DNA of 64,000 nucleotides from CAKSQF01 sp051868045 (GCA_051868045.1 JBJDZN010000076.1:1-64000), one strand, 5' to 3'; counted from the stretch's first letter, positions 42,295 to 51,029 are shown. The notes: generated by a model not told the origin, from the letters alone. Numbers and translations: made by a program.

Positions 42295-42337
42295 GATAAA
42301 TCCTCCCGTTACGGTAAAATGGTAATTTTATATCTGT

Positions 42338-42366
42338 ATTTTACCATGGATTCCGTTTTCTGTCAA
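42338..42366 (-). promoter_or_regulatory. Promoter of the GH5 gene
   Basis: On the minus strand, -35 TTGACA, a 17-bp spacer ending CATGG, and -10 TAAAAT. The leader has an inverted repeat (GGTAAAAT/ATTTTACC) overlapping the -10. Confidence 0.8.
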
Positions 42367-42440
42367 GACCTGACTCTGCTTTTGGTCTAAGTTTACAAAT
42401 TTCATGTTAAAATATTGTTAAATCTGACCAGCCCGAATGC

Positions 42441-42469
42441 TGGAAAAATTCATAAATTTATGGTAAAAT
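42441..42469 (+). promoter_or_regulatory. Probable promoter of the 42500 CotH gene
   Basis: Weak -35 TGGAAA, a 17-bp spacer and -10 TAAAAT with extended TGG before it, 30 nt upstream of the start. Confidence 0.5.
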
Positions 42470-42499
42470 ATCCTTATCCTATCTATTGGAGATTGAGCC

Positions 42500-44980
42500 A
42501 TGCGAACGATTGAAAAAAATGTTTTGATTCTCATGTTGGCGATCTGTCTGATTTTGCCGATCCTGTCCTCCTGCCGGACGGGGGAAAGTGCTTCTTCCGA
42601 CGGTACCGGGCAAACGGATACCGATGTGTCCTTTACCCGGGATCCGGACAATGTGACCCCTGAGGTGACGGTACCTCCCGTGTCGGAGCAGACCTCTCCC
42701 GACGGCAAGGCGAAGGTGATTTATGCGGTCAGCGGTCCCGGCGGATCACTGGACGGCAAGACCGAGCAGACCCCCGGCTCTTCCGGAACCACGGAGGTTA
42801 AGGCGGTTGCCGATGTGGGCTACTGCTTCAAAAGCTGGTCGGACGGTCTGACCGAAACCACCCGTAAGGGAGATACATCTTCGGACGGAGTGATGACGAC
42901 CATCTATGCCGTCTTTGAACCCGAATATCTGGAGATGCCCGTAATCAACATCACCACCGAAACCGGTGAGGACGTGGACCCCAGAATAGGCAATCAGGTT
43001 TACATCGGTGCCACCCTGTCTTTGACCAACTGTCCGGCGGATTATGCCCTGACCGACGTGACCATGCAGATGAGAGGACGAGGCAACTTCTCCTGGTATG
43101 ACGTGCCCAAAAAGTCCTATAAACTCAAGCTCACCGAGTCTCAGAATCTGCTGGGACTGGGCGAGGGCAAATCCAAAAGCTGGTGCCTGATTGCCAATCA
43201 CTGCGATCAGTCCCTGCTGCGAAACTATCTGACCTATCAGCTTTGCAGAGGGCTGTCGGGACTGGACTGGGCACCCGACTGCACCAATGTGGAGGTCTAT
43301 CTCAACGGCGAGTATCGGGGCGTCTATCTGCTGGTGGAGTCCATTAAGGTGGATGAACATCGTGTCGCCATCAGCGAGGATGTGGAGGCGGGAACCGACA
43401 TCGGCTACCTGCTCCAGATGACCAATAACAGCGATGAGACCTACCATTTCAATTCAAACGGCTTCAATTTTGACGTCAAGAGCGATCTGTCTGCCAGCTC
43501 CTCACTGGCTGATCAACAGTTGAGTTATATCCGTTCCTATGTGAATAACTGCTGGACGGCAGTCATGGGCGGTGATCAGGAGGAAATCGAAGCACTGATG
43601 GATCTTGATTCGGTAATCGACAGCTATCTGGTAGAGGAATTCAACAAGAATCTGGATGTCGGCTATGACAGCTTCTATCTGTATAAAGACAGCGGCGGAA
43701 AGCTGACCTTCGGTCCTGTCTGGGACTTCGATCTTGCCTTCGGAAACTCCAATGAACATGGCTGTGAGCTTGCCGAAGGGCTGTATACCGGTATCGACTA
43801 CTGCAATCATTACCATTCCAATGAATGGTATACCTACCTCATGAGCTATGACTGGTTCCGTGAAAGGGTGGCAGAGCGTTGGAACAGCCAAGAGGTTCAG
43901 ACGGTGTTCGGCGGAATTTCCGCACTTGCCACCGAAACGGCGCAGAAATACTACAACTCCTTCTGCCGCAATTTCAAGCAGTGGGAAATCTTTGGTCAGC
44001 AGATCAACCGTGAGACCTGGCGGATCACTTCGTTGATGAGCTATACCGAGCATTATCAGTATCTGGCACAATGGATTTCCGATCGCTTCGACTGGTTGAA
44101 CGGATTTATCGGTTCCAATGACTACAATAAAGGCAATCTGTACGGCAGTGGCGAATTGCAACTCCCGGATCCCCCAAAAAATCCCGTGATCTCCATACCG
44201 GCGTTTTCGGGAGGCAGCGGAACGGTTGACAGCCCCTATCTGATCGCAAATGCGCAGGATTTCGTATCCTTTACGCAAATGCTGTATGCGACCGACTTTG
44301 ACGGAACCTATTTCCTCCAGACTGCCGATTTGGACCTTTCCTCCGTCAACGGCTACAAGGGCATCGGCTCCTCTGCCACGTTTGCAGGGGTTTATGACGG
44401 TGGCGGATACGCCATTACCGCACACATAGACTCATCCGATGGCTGCATCTTTCCCTATGTCAGCGGACTTTTGATAAATGTCATTACCAAGGGTTCGGTG
44501 AAAAATACCAATCAGGCGGCAGGAATCTGCCGCTCTGTCCGTCAGGGAGGCGCACTGATCAACTGTGCTTCCTTTATGGATGTTACCTCCACGGGCGGTA
44601 ACGCCGGCGGTCTGTCGCCCTCCACCCAGGGAGGAGACAGCAGTCCTGCCATCCTGAACTGCTTCTTTTTCGGAACGGTCAACGGCTTTGAGCAGTCCAG
44701 CCCCATCAACTGTTGGCTTGCGGGACGGTTCGGTCATTTTGCCTACATCTATTATAGTGAAACCCTCGATAACGGGTTTCTGACGGTCAGTGAGGATGAC
44801 ATCTGTCTGACGGCGGATCAGATGAAGAATGAGCTTGCCGACCTGCTCAACGGGAATATCGCCTCCCTGTCCGATGCACTGACACCCTACGGTCTGGGAA
44901 CCGATGCTCTCTGTCGCTGGCAGAAGAACGGCGACTGCCCCGTCATGCAGACCAAGGGAAATGTTGTCTTTGCCCGGTGA
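42500..44980 (+). CDS. Large CotH lipoprotein (second), InlB-like repeat and beta-rich tail
   Basis: The 826-residue lipoprotein (LPILSSC, Cys25) has the same order of parts as the 38237 gene: an acidic/Thr linker, an InlB-type repeat (about 75-145, GYCFKSWSDGL), a CotH domain (about 150-540: MQMRGRGNFSW, VPKKSYKLKL, FGPVWDFDLAFGN) and a beta-helix-like tail (GVYDGGGYAITAHI, TSTGGNAGGLSP). The CotH part is closer to the short paralog at 18313 (shared ITTETGEDVDP) than to its neighbour. TTGGAG precedes the ATG. CotH kinase activity in secreted form is a family inference. Confidence 0.87.
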   Translation: MRTIEKNVLILMLAICLILPILSSCRTGESASSDGTGQTDTDVSFTRDPDNVTPEVTVPPVSEQTSPDGKAKVIYAVSGPGGSLDGKTEQTPGSSGTTEVKAVADVGYCFKSWSDGLTETTRKGDTSSDGVMTTIYAVFEPEYLEMPVINITTETGEDVDPRIGNQVYIGATLSLTNCPADYALTDVTMQMRGRGNFSWYDVPKKSYKLKLTESQNLLGLGEGKSKSWCLIANHCDQSLLRNYLTYQLCRGLSGLDWAPDCTNVEVYLNGEYRGVYLLVESIKVDEHRVAISEDVEAGTDIGYLLQMTNNSDETYHFNSNGFNFDVKSDLSASSSLADQQLSYIRSYVNNCWTAVMGGDQEEIEALMDLDSVIDSYLVEEFNKNLDVGYDSFYLYKDSGGKLTFGPVWDFDLAFGNSNEHGCELAEGLYTGIDYCNHYHSNEWYTYLMSYDWFRERVAERWNSQEVQTVFGGISALATETAQKYYNSFCRNFKQWEIFGQQINRETWRITSLMSYTEHYQYLAQWISDRFDWLNGFIGSNDYNKGNLYGSGELQLPDPPKNPVISIPAFSGGSGTVDSPYLIANAQDFVSFTQMLYATDFDGTYFLQTADLDLSSVNGYKGIGSSATFAGVYDGGGYAITAHIDSSDGCIFPYVSGLLINVITKGSVKNTNQAAGICRSVRQGGALINCASFMDVTSTGGNAGGLSPSTQGGDSSPAILNCFFFGTVNGFEQSSPINCWLAGRFGHFAYIYYSETLDNGFLTVSEDDICLTADQMKNELADLLNGNIASLSDALTPYGLGTDALCRWQKNGDCPVMQTKGNVVFAR

Positions 44981-45053
44981 GACCGCCAAAAGCGGAAACA
45001 GCAGGATGATCGGGTAATCTTTGATCGGACAGGATAATCGGAACGAAAAAAAC

Positions 45054-45086
45054 AATGCCCACGGCAGAAAGCTTGCCGTGGGCATT
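45054..45086. terminator. Terminator between convergent genes
   Basis: AATGCCCACGGCA pairs with TGCCGTGGGCATT over a 7-nt loop. Confidence 0.8.
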
Positions 45087-45148
45087 TGAGATTTTATCGG
45101 GAAGGGGCTTTTACGGAACCGGAATTTTTTTCAAAAGCCCGCCGTGCC

Positions 45149-45691
45149 TCAGATCTTGATTTCAAAGAGATTGCCGCATTTGGGGCATCGAACCTGATGC
45201 TCTCCCTTCTTTTTGGGAAGGCGTATGTTGGCAAGGCACATGGGACAGGTGCGGTAGACGTGATCCTTGTCGCGGGGTAGCTTGACCTTCTTCTTTTTCG
45301 GGGGATTTTTGGGAGTGTTGGTGTAGTCCTGATAGTCGTCCGGACGGTAGCTCTGACCGTATCCCTGATTGTATCCCTGATTGTAGCTGCCGTAGGAGCC
45401 GAAGCGGGAAGCTTTCTTCTTTCCGAAGGGCGTCTTGCTCATGACTTTGCCCCACCAGAGATTTTCTCTTGCTCTTGCGGGAATGTTTCGGGAAAACATC
45501 CGGAAGATCATATAGAAGAAGAGAACCCAGAGAAGAACCGACAGAATCATTCCCGCAGTATAGGAGAAGAAACCGACGATGATCTCAGCCAGAAACAGGA
45601 TCAAATAGATCCACCACAGGCAGTAGCCGAAATAATCCATCCCGTTTCTGCCTGCCATAAAGCGGGAAATTGCCATCATAATACGTCTCAT
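45149..45691 (-). CDS. Two-TM protein with C-terminal zinc ribbon
   Basis: The 180-residue protein has two TM segments (about 18-38 and 42-62), a Tyr/Gln/Gly-rich disordered stretch (SYNQGYNQGYGQSY) and a C-terminal zinc-ribbon-like CPMC...CPKCGNLF. Such membrane zinc-ribbon proteins are common and uncharacterised in Clostridia. I use the ATG with AAGG 8 nt before it; a TTG twelve codons earlier lacks a ribosome site. Confidence 0.7.
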   Translation of the reverse strand: MRRIMMAISRFMAGRNGMDYFGYCLWWIYLILFLAEIIVGFFSYTAGMILSVLLWVLFFYMIFRMFSRNIPARARENLWWGKVMSKTPFGKKKASRFGSYGSYNQGYNQGYGQSYRPDDYQDYTNTPKNPPKKKKVKLPRDKDHVYRTCPMCLANIRLPKKKGEHQVRCPKCGNLFEIKI

Positions 45692-45748
45692 TGTCAAAAC
45701 CTTGCCTTTATTGAAATATCTATCCAACGAATACTGTCTTTGCTGACG

Positions 45749-46438
45749 TTACGGGTGGGGAAGTCCTGCCCGATACCTTGCCATGATGTCCTTGAAGATT
45801 TCGCCGTTTGTCGGGGGAGTCCAGGTGATGGCGTTTGCACCCGCTTCAATGGTGCGGCGGATGGAATCGTCGTCGGGTCCGCCGGTGGCGATGATGGACA
45901 TGTCGGGATAGCGATCCCGGATCATTTTAACCACCTCCGGGGTTTTGGTTGCGGCGGAAACGTTGAAAATAGAGGTTCCTGCCGCCACTCTTCCCTCAAA
46001 GTCGGTCTGCTCACTGACAACGGTGACAATCACCGGAATGTCGATCACCGAGACCGTCTCTGCGATGGTCGCATTGTCCACCGGCGCATTGAGAACCACG
46101 CCCAATGCTCCGCTTGCCTCGGCGGAAATCGCCAGATGCACCGATCTCTTGCCGCTGGTCAGTCCGCCGCCCACGCCTGCGAAAACGGGAATGTCGGATG
46201 CGGCGATCAACGACTGTGCGATGACCGGCTGCGGGGTAAAGGGATAGACCGCAATGACGGCGTCGGCATTGACATTCTTGATGATTGCCAGATCGGTGGA
46301 GAAAACCAGTGATTTGATCCGCTTTCCGAAGATTCGGATGCCGGTACAGGCTCGGATCGCATCGGGAACACGGAGGGAAAACTTCCGTAGGGTTCCGTCT
46401 ATGGGCTCGGGATATTTTTTCGATGTTTCGTTTGCCAT
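45749..46438 (-). CDS. TIM-barrel protein, often annotated as hydrolase
   Basis: The 229-residue protein has a NanE/IGPS-like beta-alpha barrel pattern with KSLVFSTDLAIIKN, VFAGVGGGLTSGKR, VLNAPVDNATI, VIVTVVSEQTD and a phosphate-binding-type ATGGPDDDSIRRTI, then AITWTPPTNGEIF at the end. It is a conserved Firmicutes family usually named only 'hydrolase'; no activity is established. AAAGGAG is well placed before the ATG. Its upstream region contains the palindrome TATTTTCGAAAATA. Confidence 0.65.
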   Translation of the reverse strand: MANETSKKYPEPIDGTLRKFSLRVPDAIRACTGIRIFGKRIKSLVFSTDLAIIKNVNADAVIAVYPFTPQPVIAQSLIAASDIPVFAGVGGGLTSGKRSVHLAISAEASGALGVVLNAPVDNATIAETVSVIDIPVIVTVVSEQTDFEGRVAAGTSIFNVSAATKTPEVVKMIRDRYPDMSIIATGGPDDDSIRRTIEAGANAITWTPPTNGEIFKDIMARYRAGLPHP

Positions 46439-46560
46439 TGCAATCCGCTCCTTTGAACTTTATTTTCGAAAATAGACAGTTGTGGAAATTTGGTGCTTTG
46501 ATTCTATCAGGAAATTATAGCCAATCTGTTTCGAAACCAAATCCGAATTGAAAATTCTTT

Positions 46561-46600
46561 CGCCTTTGTCGGAAACTTTGCGACAAAGGCGACCTTTTTT
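46561..46600 (+). terminator. Orphan plus-strand terminator
   Basis: GCCTTTGTCG pairs with CGACAAAGGC, followed by GACCTTTTTTAG. No plus-strand gene lies just upstream. The rest of 46439-46818 holds no gene I can support. Confidence 0.6.
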
Positions 46601-46818
46601 AGTCGTTCTCTCCCGAACGCCCTCCCATTGATCCGATCGTCAATGAAAATCCGAGGTTGCCTTTTGTCAAAATCCGTTTTTGTCAGATCCCTTGATTTTA
46701 CGGTAATATTATGTTGCAGCATCCATAAAACAGTCGGAATGAATTCCGGAAGTTTTCGGATAAAGACAGGTTTACAAGAAAAAATTTCGATTGAAGCCCA
46801 TCTATTTTTGAAAAAACC

Positions 46819-46847
46819 TTGCTTTTTTCGCAGTTGTGTGCTATACT
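46819..46847 (+). promoter_or_regulatory. Promoter of the GH43-HAD gene
   Basis: -35 TTGCTT, a 17-bp spacer ending GTGTGC, and -10 TATACT. Confidence 0.75.
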
Positions 46848-46881
46848 TATCTTTGATATGAAGATTCAAAGGAGATTGTTT

Positions 46882-48561
46882 ATGTGCAGAACCTTTACTA
46901 ATCCGGTAAATCCCGGAGGGGACGATCCCTTCGTCACCAAATATAACGGAATTTATTACTATTGCTATGCCGTTCCCGGAGGAGTCAACGTGACTTCTGC
47001 GACCTCGCCTCACCTGATTCACAAAAATCATGGAGAAGCCGTCTACCGTGCCCCGGAGGGAACGGAATGGTCTCACGAATACTGGGCACCCGAACTGCAT
47101 CGGGTGGACGGTCGGTGGATCATCTATGTCGCCGCCGATAACGGGGACAATTTCCACCATCGGATGTATGCCTTGGGTGCCGTCACCGATGATCCCTGCG
47201 GTCCTTATGAGATGCTGGGAAAGGTCGCCGTGGCAGAGCCTTACGATAAATGGGCGATTGATGCCACCGTGCTGAATGTCGGCGGCAGACATTACTTCAT
47301 CTGGTCGGGATGGGCAGGGGATGTGAATGTCCAGCAGAACCTCTACATTGCCCGCATGAAGGATGCCGTAACGCTGGACAGTCCCCGTTCCCTGATCTCC
47401 TGCCCCGAATTTGCCTGGGAAACCGGCTCCTGCGGAGTGGATGGTCTGCCTGCCATCAATGAGGGTCCCGCCGTTCTGCAAAGAGGCGGACGGACCTTCG
47501 TGATTTACAGTGCATCGGGCAGCTGGTCGGACGACTACTGTCTGGGACTCCTGGAGCTTGTGGGCGACGATCCGCTGGATCCCAGAGCCTGGGTAAAATA
47601 TCCCGAGCCGGTCTTCAAGGCGGCGGAAGGCTCCTACGGTCCCGGTCACTGCTCCTTTACCACCTCTCCCGATGGGGAAGAGGATTATATCGTCTATCAT
47701 GCCAATGCAGAGCCCAACAAATCCTGGGGCGGCAGATCGCTGAGAATGCAGAAATTCACCTGGAAGGACGGTTTTCCGGTCTTCGGGGAACCCGCAGCAC
47801 CCGGCGTGGAGCTGCCGGTACCTTCCGATGGGAAAAAGCGGATTGACACGGTTCTGTTTGATCTGGACGGAACCCTTCTGCCCATGGATCAGAACCTTTT
47901 CGTCAAGACGTATATGAAGGCGATCTGCAAGAAGATGGCGGAGTACGGCAAGAAGCCCGAAGACGTGGTAAATGCCCTGTGGAAGGGAACCTACGCCATG
48001 GTGGGCAACGACGGCAGACAGTCCAATCACGATGTGTTCTGGAAGGTCTTCGCCGATCTTCTGGGGCAGGATGTGATGGATGCCTACGATCCCCTGCTGA
48101 AGTTTTACGAAAACGAGTTCGATGGGGTAAAATCGGTGGTGGACCCCTGTTTTGCCCGTGGGGAATACCCTGCAAGGGAACTGATCGACTGGCTGAAAGG
48201 AAAGGGCTACCGTCTGATTCTTGCCACCAATCCTGTCTTCCCTGAGACGGCTGTCCGGACACGGCTCGGCTGGATCGGGCTGACCCCGGAGGATTTTGCG
48301 CTGGTCACTACCTACGAGAACAGCCGATTCTGCAAGCCCAACGTCCGCTATTTTGAGGACATCCTCTTCAAAGCAGGCGGGGATCCCGATCACTGTCTGA
48401 TGGTGGGCAACAGCGTCAATGAAGACCTGGCTGCCGAAAAATACGGTATGGACAGCTACCTGATCACCGATTTCATTGAAAATCCGGAGAATCTGGACTA
48501 TTCTGCCTATAAAAAAGGCTCCTTTGCCGATTTTATCCGTTATGCAAAGGAAAATCTGTAA
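46882..48561 (+). CDS. GH43 glycosidase fused to HAD-superfamily phosphatase
   Basis: The 559-residue cytosolic protein joins two enzymes. Residues ~1-310 are a GH43 propeller with Asp in NPGGDDPFVTKY, Asp in KWAIDATVLNV and Glu in AINEGPAVLQ. Residues ~318-555 are a HAD hydrolase with motif I VLFDLDGTLLPMD, a Thr in ILATNPVF, Lys in RFCKPNVRYF and motif IV MVGNSVNEDL. The join at about 312-318 (VPSDGKKRIDTV) has no stop or frame break. It may cleave a glycoside and then dephosphorylate a sugar phosphate. AAGGAG lies 7 nt before the ATG; upstream starts lie in the promoter. No signal peptide is present. Confidence 0.88.
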   Translation: MCRTFTNPVNPGGDDPFVTKYNGIYYYCYAVPGGVNVTSATSPHLIHKNHGEAVYRAPEGTEWSHEYWAPELHRVDGRWIIYVAADNGDNFHHRMYALGAVTDDPCGPYEMLGKVAVAEPYDKWAIDATVLNVGGRHYFIWSGWAGDVNVQQNLYIARMKDAVTLDSPRSLISCPEFAWETGSCGVDGLPAINEGPAVLQRGGRTFVIYSASGSWSDDYCLGLLELVGDDPLDPRAWVKYPEPVFKAAEGSYGPGHCSFTTSPDGEEDYIVYHANAEPNKSWGGRSLRMQKFTWKDGFPVFGEPAAPGVELPVPSDGKKRIDTVLFDLDGTLLPMDQNLFVKTYMKAICKKMAEYGKKPEDVVNALWKGTYAMVGNDGRQSNHDVFWKVFADLLGQDVMDAYDPLLKFYENEFDGVKSVVDPCFARGEYPARELIDWLKGKGYRLILATNPVFPETAVRTRLGWIGLTPEDFALVTTYENSRFCKPNVRYFEDILFKAGGDPDHCLMVGNSVNEDLAAEKYGMDSYLITDFIENPENLDYSAYKKGSFADFIRYAKENL

Positions 48562-48594
48562 TCTCTTCCTGATGAAGAAAGGAATTTCAATATT

Positions 48595-49800
48595 ATGGTA
48601 ACCATTGATAAAGTCTATCATGCGTCAAATGTTTTAAAACAGGTGGTTCGTCACACCGAACTGGTTCCTTCGCCGGGACTTCGTCCCGATTGCGAGGTCT
48701 ATCTGAAGCCCGAAAATCTCCAGCTGACCGGCTCCTTCAAGGTCAGAGGTGCGGCATACAAGATTTCCCAGCTGACCGATGAGGAAAAATCCCACGGCGT
48801 GATTGCCTGCAGTGCAGGCAATCACGCTCAGGGTGTCGCCCTGTCGGCAACCCGATTCGGCATCAAATCGCTGATCTGCCTGCCCGAAGGTGCGCCTATT
48901 CTGAAGGTTGAAGCGACCAAGGGCTACGGAGCCGACATCTGCATGGTTCCCGGCGTTTACGACGATGCCTACAAAAAGGCACTGGAACTGCGGGATCAGT
49001 ACGGCTACACTTTTGTTCATCCCTTTGATGATGAGAATGTCATTGCCGGACAGGGAACCATCGGTCTGGAGATTCTGACCGAGCTGTCGGATGCCGACGT
49101 TATCGTTGCTGCGATCGGCGGAGGCGGACTGTGTTCGGGTATTGCCGTTGCCGCAAAATCCCTGAACCCTAAGGTTCAGGTATGGGGGGTTCAGGCAGAG
49201 GGCGCACCCTCCATGGTGGAATCTATAAAGGCAGGTAAAATTCTCCGTCTGGACAGCGTCAAGACCATCGCCGACGGCATTGCCGTCAAGGAGCCGGGTG
49301 TCAACACCTTTGAATATTGCTCCAAATATCTGGATGGCATTGTGACCGTGTCCGAAGACGAGATCTCGTCTGCCATCCTTGCGCTGATCGAGAAGCACAA
49401 GATGATCGCCGAAGGTGCCGGTGCCGCTCCCGTCGCTGCTGTCATGTTCGGTAAAATTCCCGTGGCGGGCAAGAAGGTCGTCTGCGTCATTTCCGGCGGC
49501 AACATTGACGTAACCATTCTGTCCCGTGTGATCAAGAGAGGTCTGCTCAAGTCGGGACGCTCCTATTCGCTGGCAATCGAGCTGATGGATAAGCCCGGTC
49601 AGCTGGTTGCGGTTTCCAAGATCATTGCCGATAACGGCGGAAATGTGATCTCGGTTCACCACGAGAGAGCAGGCGAGGCAATGGACATCAACGGCTGTGT
49701 TCTGCGTCTGGTGCTGGAAACCAAGAATTTTGAGCATATCGCCACCATCCAAAGTGCCCTTCGCTCTGCCGGCTACCACATTTGGGACGGTACATATTAA
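48595..49800 (+). CDS. ilvA: Threonine ammonia-lyase with C-terminal ACT domain
   Basis: This PLP enzyme deaminates threonine to 2-oxobutanoate. The 401 residues show the PLP Lys in TGSFKVRGA near residue 50, the substrate loop SAGNHAQG near 76, the phosphate-binding GGGGLCSG near 180, and an ACT-like domain (about 325-400, YSLAIELMDKPGQL). The length matches the 400-residue form (TdcB/IlvA-2 type) rather than the 510-residue form. AAAGGAA precedes the ATG. It is followed by ridA, its usual partner. Confidence 0.93.
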   Translation: MVTIDKVYHASNVLKQVVRHTELVPSPGLRPDCEVYLKPENLQLTGSFKVRGAAYKISQLTDEEKSHGVIACSAGNHAQGVALSATRFGIKSLICLPEGAPILKVEATKGYGADICMVPGVYDDAYKKALELRDQYGYTFVHPFDDENVIAGQGTIGLEILTELSDADVIVAAIGGGGLCSGIAVAAKSLNPKVQVWGVQAEGAPSMVESIKAGKILRLDSVKTIADGIAVKEPGVNTFEYCSKYLDGIVTVSEDEISSAILALIEKHKMIAEGAGAAPVAAVMFGKIPVAGKKVVCVISGGNIDVTILSRVIKRGLLKSGRSYSLAIELMDKPGQLVAVSKIIADNGGNVISVHHERAGEAMDINGCVLRLVLETKNFEHIATIQSALRSAGYHIWDGTY

Positions 49801-49871
49801 GGAATGACCCCAACGAAACCCTCATATCAATAAAAACGGAACTTACTTATTTGAAAGGTTGGTATATTAAA

Positions 49872-50243
49872 ATGGAAAAAATCTACACGCCCGACGCTCC
49901 TGCGGCGATCGGACCCTACTCACAGGCAATTAAAGTCGGCTCTCTCGTGTTCACTTCGGGGCAGATTGCCATCAATCCCGCTACCGGAAACGTTGAGGCA
50001 ACGACCATCGAGGGACAGACCGAGCAGATCTGCAAGAATCTTGCCGCCGTTCTCAAAGAGGCGGGAAGCTCCCTTGAGAAGGTTGTCAAGACCACCTGCT
50101 TCCTTGCCGATATGGGCGATTTTGCCGCATTCAATGCGGTTTACGGCAGCTATTTCACCGAAAAGCCTGCCCGTTCCTGCGTAGCCGTCAAGACTCTGCC
50201 CAAGAACGTTCTGGCTGAGGTCGAGGTTATCGCTGAACTGTGA
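49872..50243 (+). CDS. ridA: RidA family enamine/imine deaminase
   Basis: RidA hydrolyses the reactive 2-aminoacrylate and 2-aminocrotonate released by threonine/serine dehydratases. The 123-residue protein has the family IYTPDAPAAIGPYSQAIKVG start, FTSGQIAINPATG near 33, the substrate-binding Arg in KPARSCVAVKTLP near 104 and a final VEVIAEL. GAAAGGTTGG lies before the ATG, 72 nt after ilvA stops. The ilvA-ridA pairing is functionally coherent. The BirA-site palindrome 50 nt downstream may also act as its terminator. Confidence 0.95.
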   Translation: MEKIYTPDAPAAIGPYSQAIKVGSLVFTSGQIAINPATGNVEATTIEGQTEQICKNLAAVLKEAGSSLEKVVKTTCFLADMGDFAAFNAVYGSYFTEKPARSCVAVKTLPKNVLAEVEVIAEL

Positions 50244-50292
50244 TTTTGCCCCGCTCTTCGGCAATTTTGACAAATCGAAGGCTTTTCAGACG

Positions 50293-50338
50293 AAAACAAT
50301 TGTCAACCTATTTTCGAAAATAGGTTGACAATTGTTTT
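50293..50338 (+). promoter_or_regulatory. BirA-type biotin operator (46-nt perfect palindrome)
   Basis: A perfect palindrome contains TTGTCAACC (50300-50308) and GGTTGACAA (50323-50331) separated by 14 bp, close to the known BirA site TTGTAAACC-N14-16-GGTTTACAA. Its right arm contains the bioY -35 (TTGACA). The birA gene lies at 57512. It is followed by T7, so it could also end the ilvA-ridA transcript. Confidence 0.8.
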
Positions 50339-50353
50339 TTTCTGTGCTATAAT
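50325..50353 (+). promoter_or_regulatory. Promoter of bioY
   Basis: -35 TTGACA inside the palindrome, a 17-bp spacer ending TGTGC, and -10 TATAAT. Confidence 0.85.
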
Positions 50354-50395
50354 AGGGACCGTAAAAATCCTGTCAAGGAAAGAAGAGGAAAAAAT

Positions 50396-50938
50396 ATGAA
50401 TCTGAAAAAGCACAAATCCATTTTAAATCTGGTGTACATTGCCCTGTTTGCGGCACTGATTGCCGTATGCAGTTGGATTTCCATCCCCATCAACCTGGTA
50501 CCCATCACCCTGCAAACCATGGCGGTCTGCATTGCCGCAGGAATGCTGGGCTGGAAGCGGGGCGTTTGCGCTATTGCCGTCTATCTGGCACTGGGTGCAG
50601 TGGGACTGCCCGTGTTTGCGGGCTTCAAAGGCGGCATCGGCAGTCTGACCGGTGCCACAGGAGGTTATCTGGTGGGATTTCTGCTGACTGCCCTGATTGT
50701 CGGGCTGGCAGTGGACCTGTTCGGACGGAAATGGTTCGTTCTGGCAATTTCCATGGTTCTGGGAATTGCGGTCTGCTACGCTTTGGGAACGGTCTGGTTT
50801 GTGATCCTCATGAAGGGCAAGTACACCCTGATTGCGGCACTGTGGGCGTGCGTGATCCCCTATATCATTCCCGATCTGGTCAAGATTGCCATTGCCACCC
50901 TCCTTTGCAACCGTGTTTATAAGATTGTGAAGATTTGA
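50396..50938 (+). CDS. bioY: Biotin transporter BioY (S component)
   Basis: BioY is the biotin-binding membrane subunit of an ECF transporter. The 180 residues have six TM segments and the family markers VPITLQTMAV near 36 and GLPVFAGFKGGIGSLTGATG near 65. Length is normal. AGAAGAGGA precedes the ATG. The ECF module (EcfA/EcfT) is not in the window. It is single, with a BirA-type operator over its promoter, so biotin should repress it. Confidence 0.95.
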   Translation: MNLKKHKSILNLVYIALFAALIAVCSWISIPINLVPITLQTMAVCIAAGMLGWKRGVCAIAVYLALGAVGLPVFAGFKGGIGSLTGATGGYLVGFLLTALIVGLAVDLFGRKWFVLAISMVLGIAVCYALGTVWFVILMKGKYTLIAALWACVIPYIIPDLVKIAIATLLCNRVYKIVKI

Positions 50939-50961
50939 TTTGTCAAAAACGGATCCATTAT

Positions 50962-50990
50962 CTGCCGGAGGCTTCTCCGGCAGTTTTTTT
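50962..50990 (+). terminator. Terminator of bioY
   Basis: CTGCCGGAG pairs with CTCCGGCAG, followed by TTTTTTT. Confidence 0.9.
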
Positions 50991-51013
50991 GCCATTTGTG
51001 AACAAATGGCAAA
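50988..51013. promoter_or_regulatory. 26-nt palindrome before the 51030 promoter
   Basis: TTTGCCATTTGT and ACAAATGGCAAA are perfect 12-bp arms around GA. It lies 16 bp upstream of the -35 at 51030, a fitting place for an activator or repressor site. The regulator is unknown. Confidence 0.5.
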
Positions 51014-51029
51014 TATTTTAACAAATTGC

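Noticed and set aside
46507..48621. 704-codon minus-strand frame opposite the GH43-HAD fusion
   Set aside because: Same reason: both domains of the plus-strand protein are clear, and the antisense frame is a shadow.
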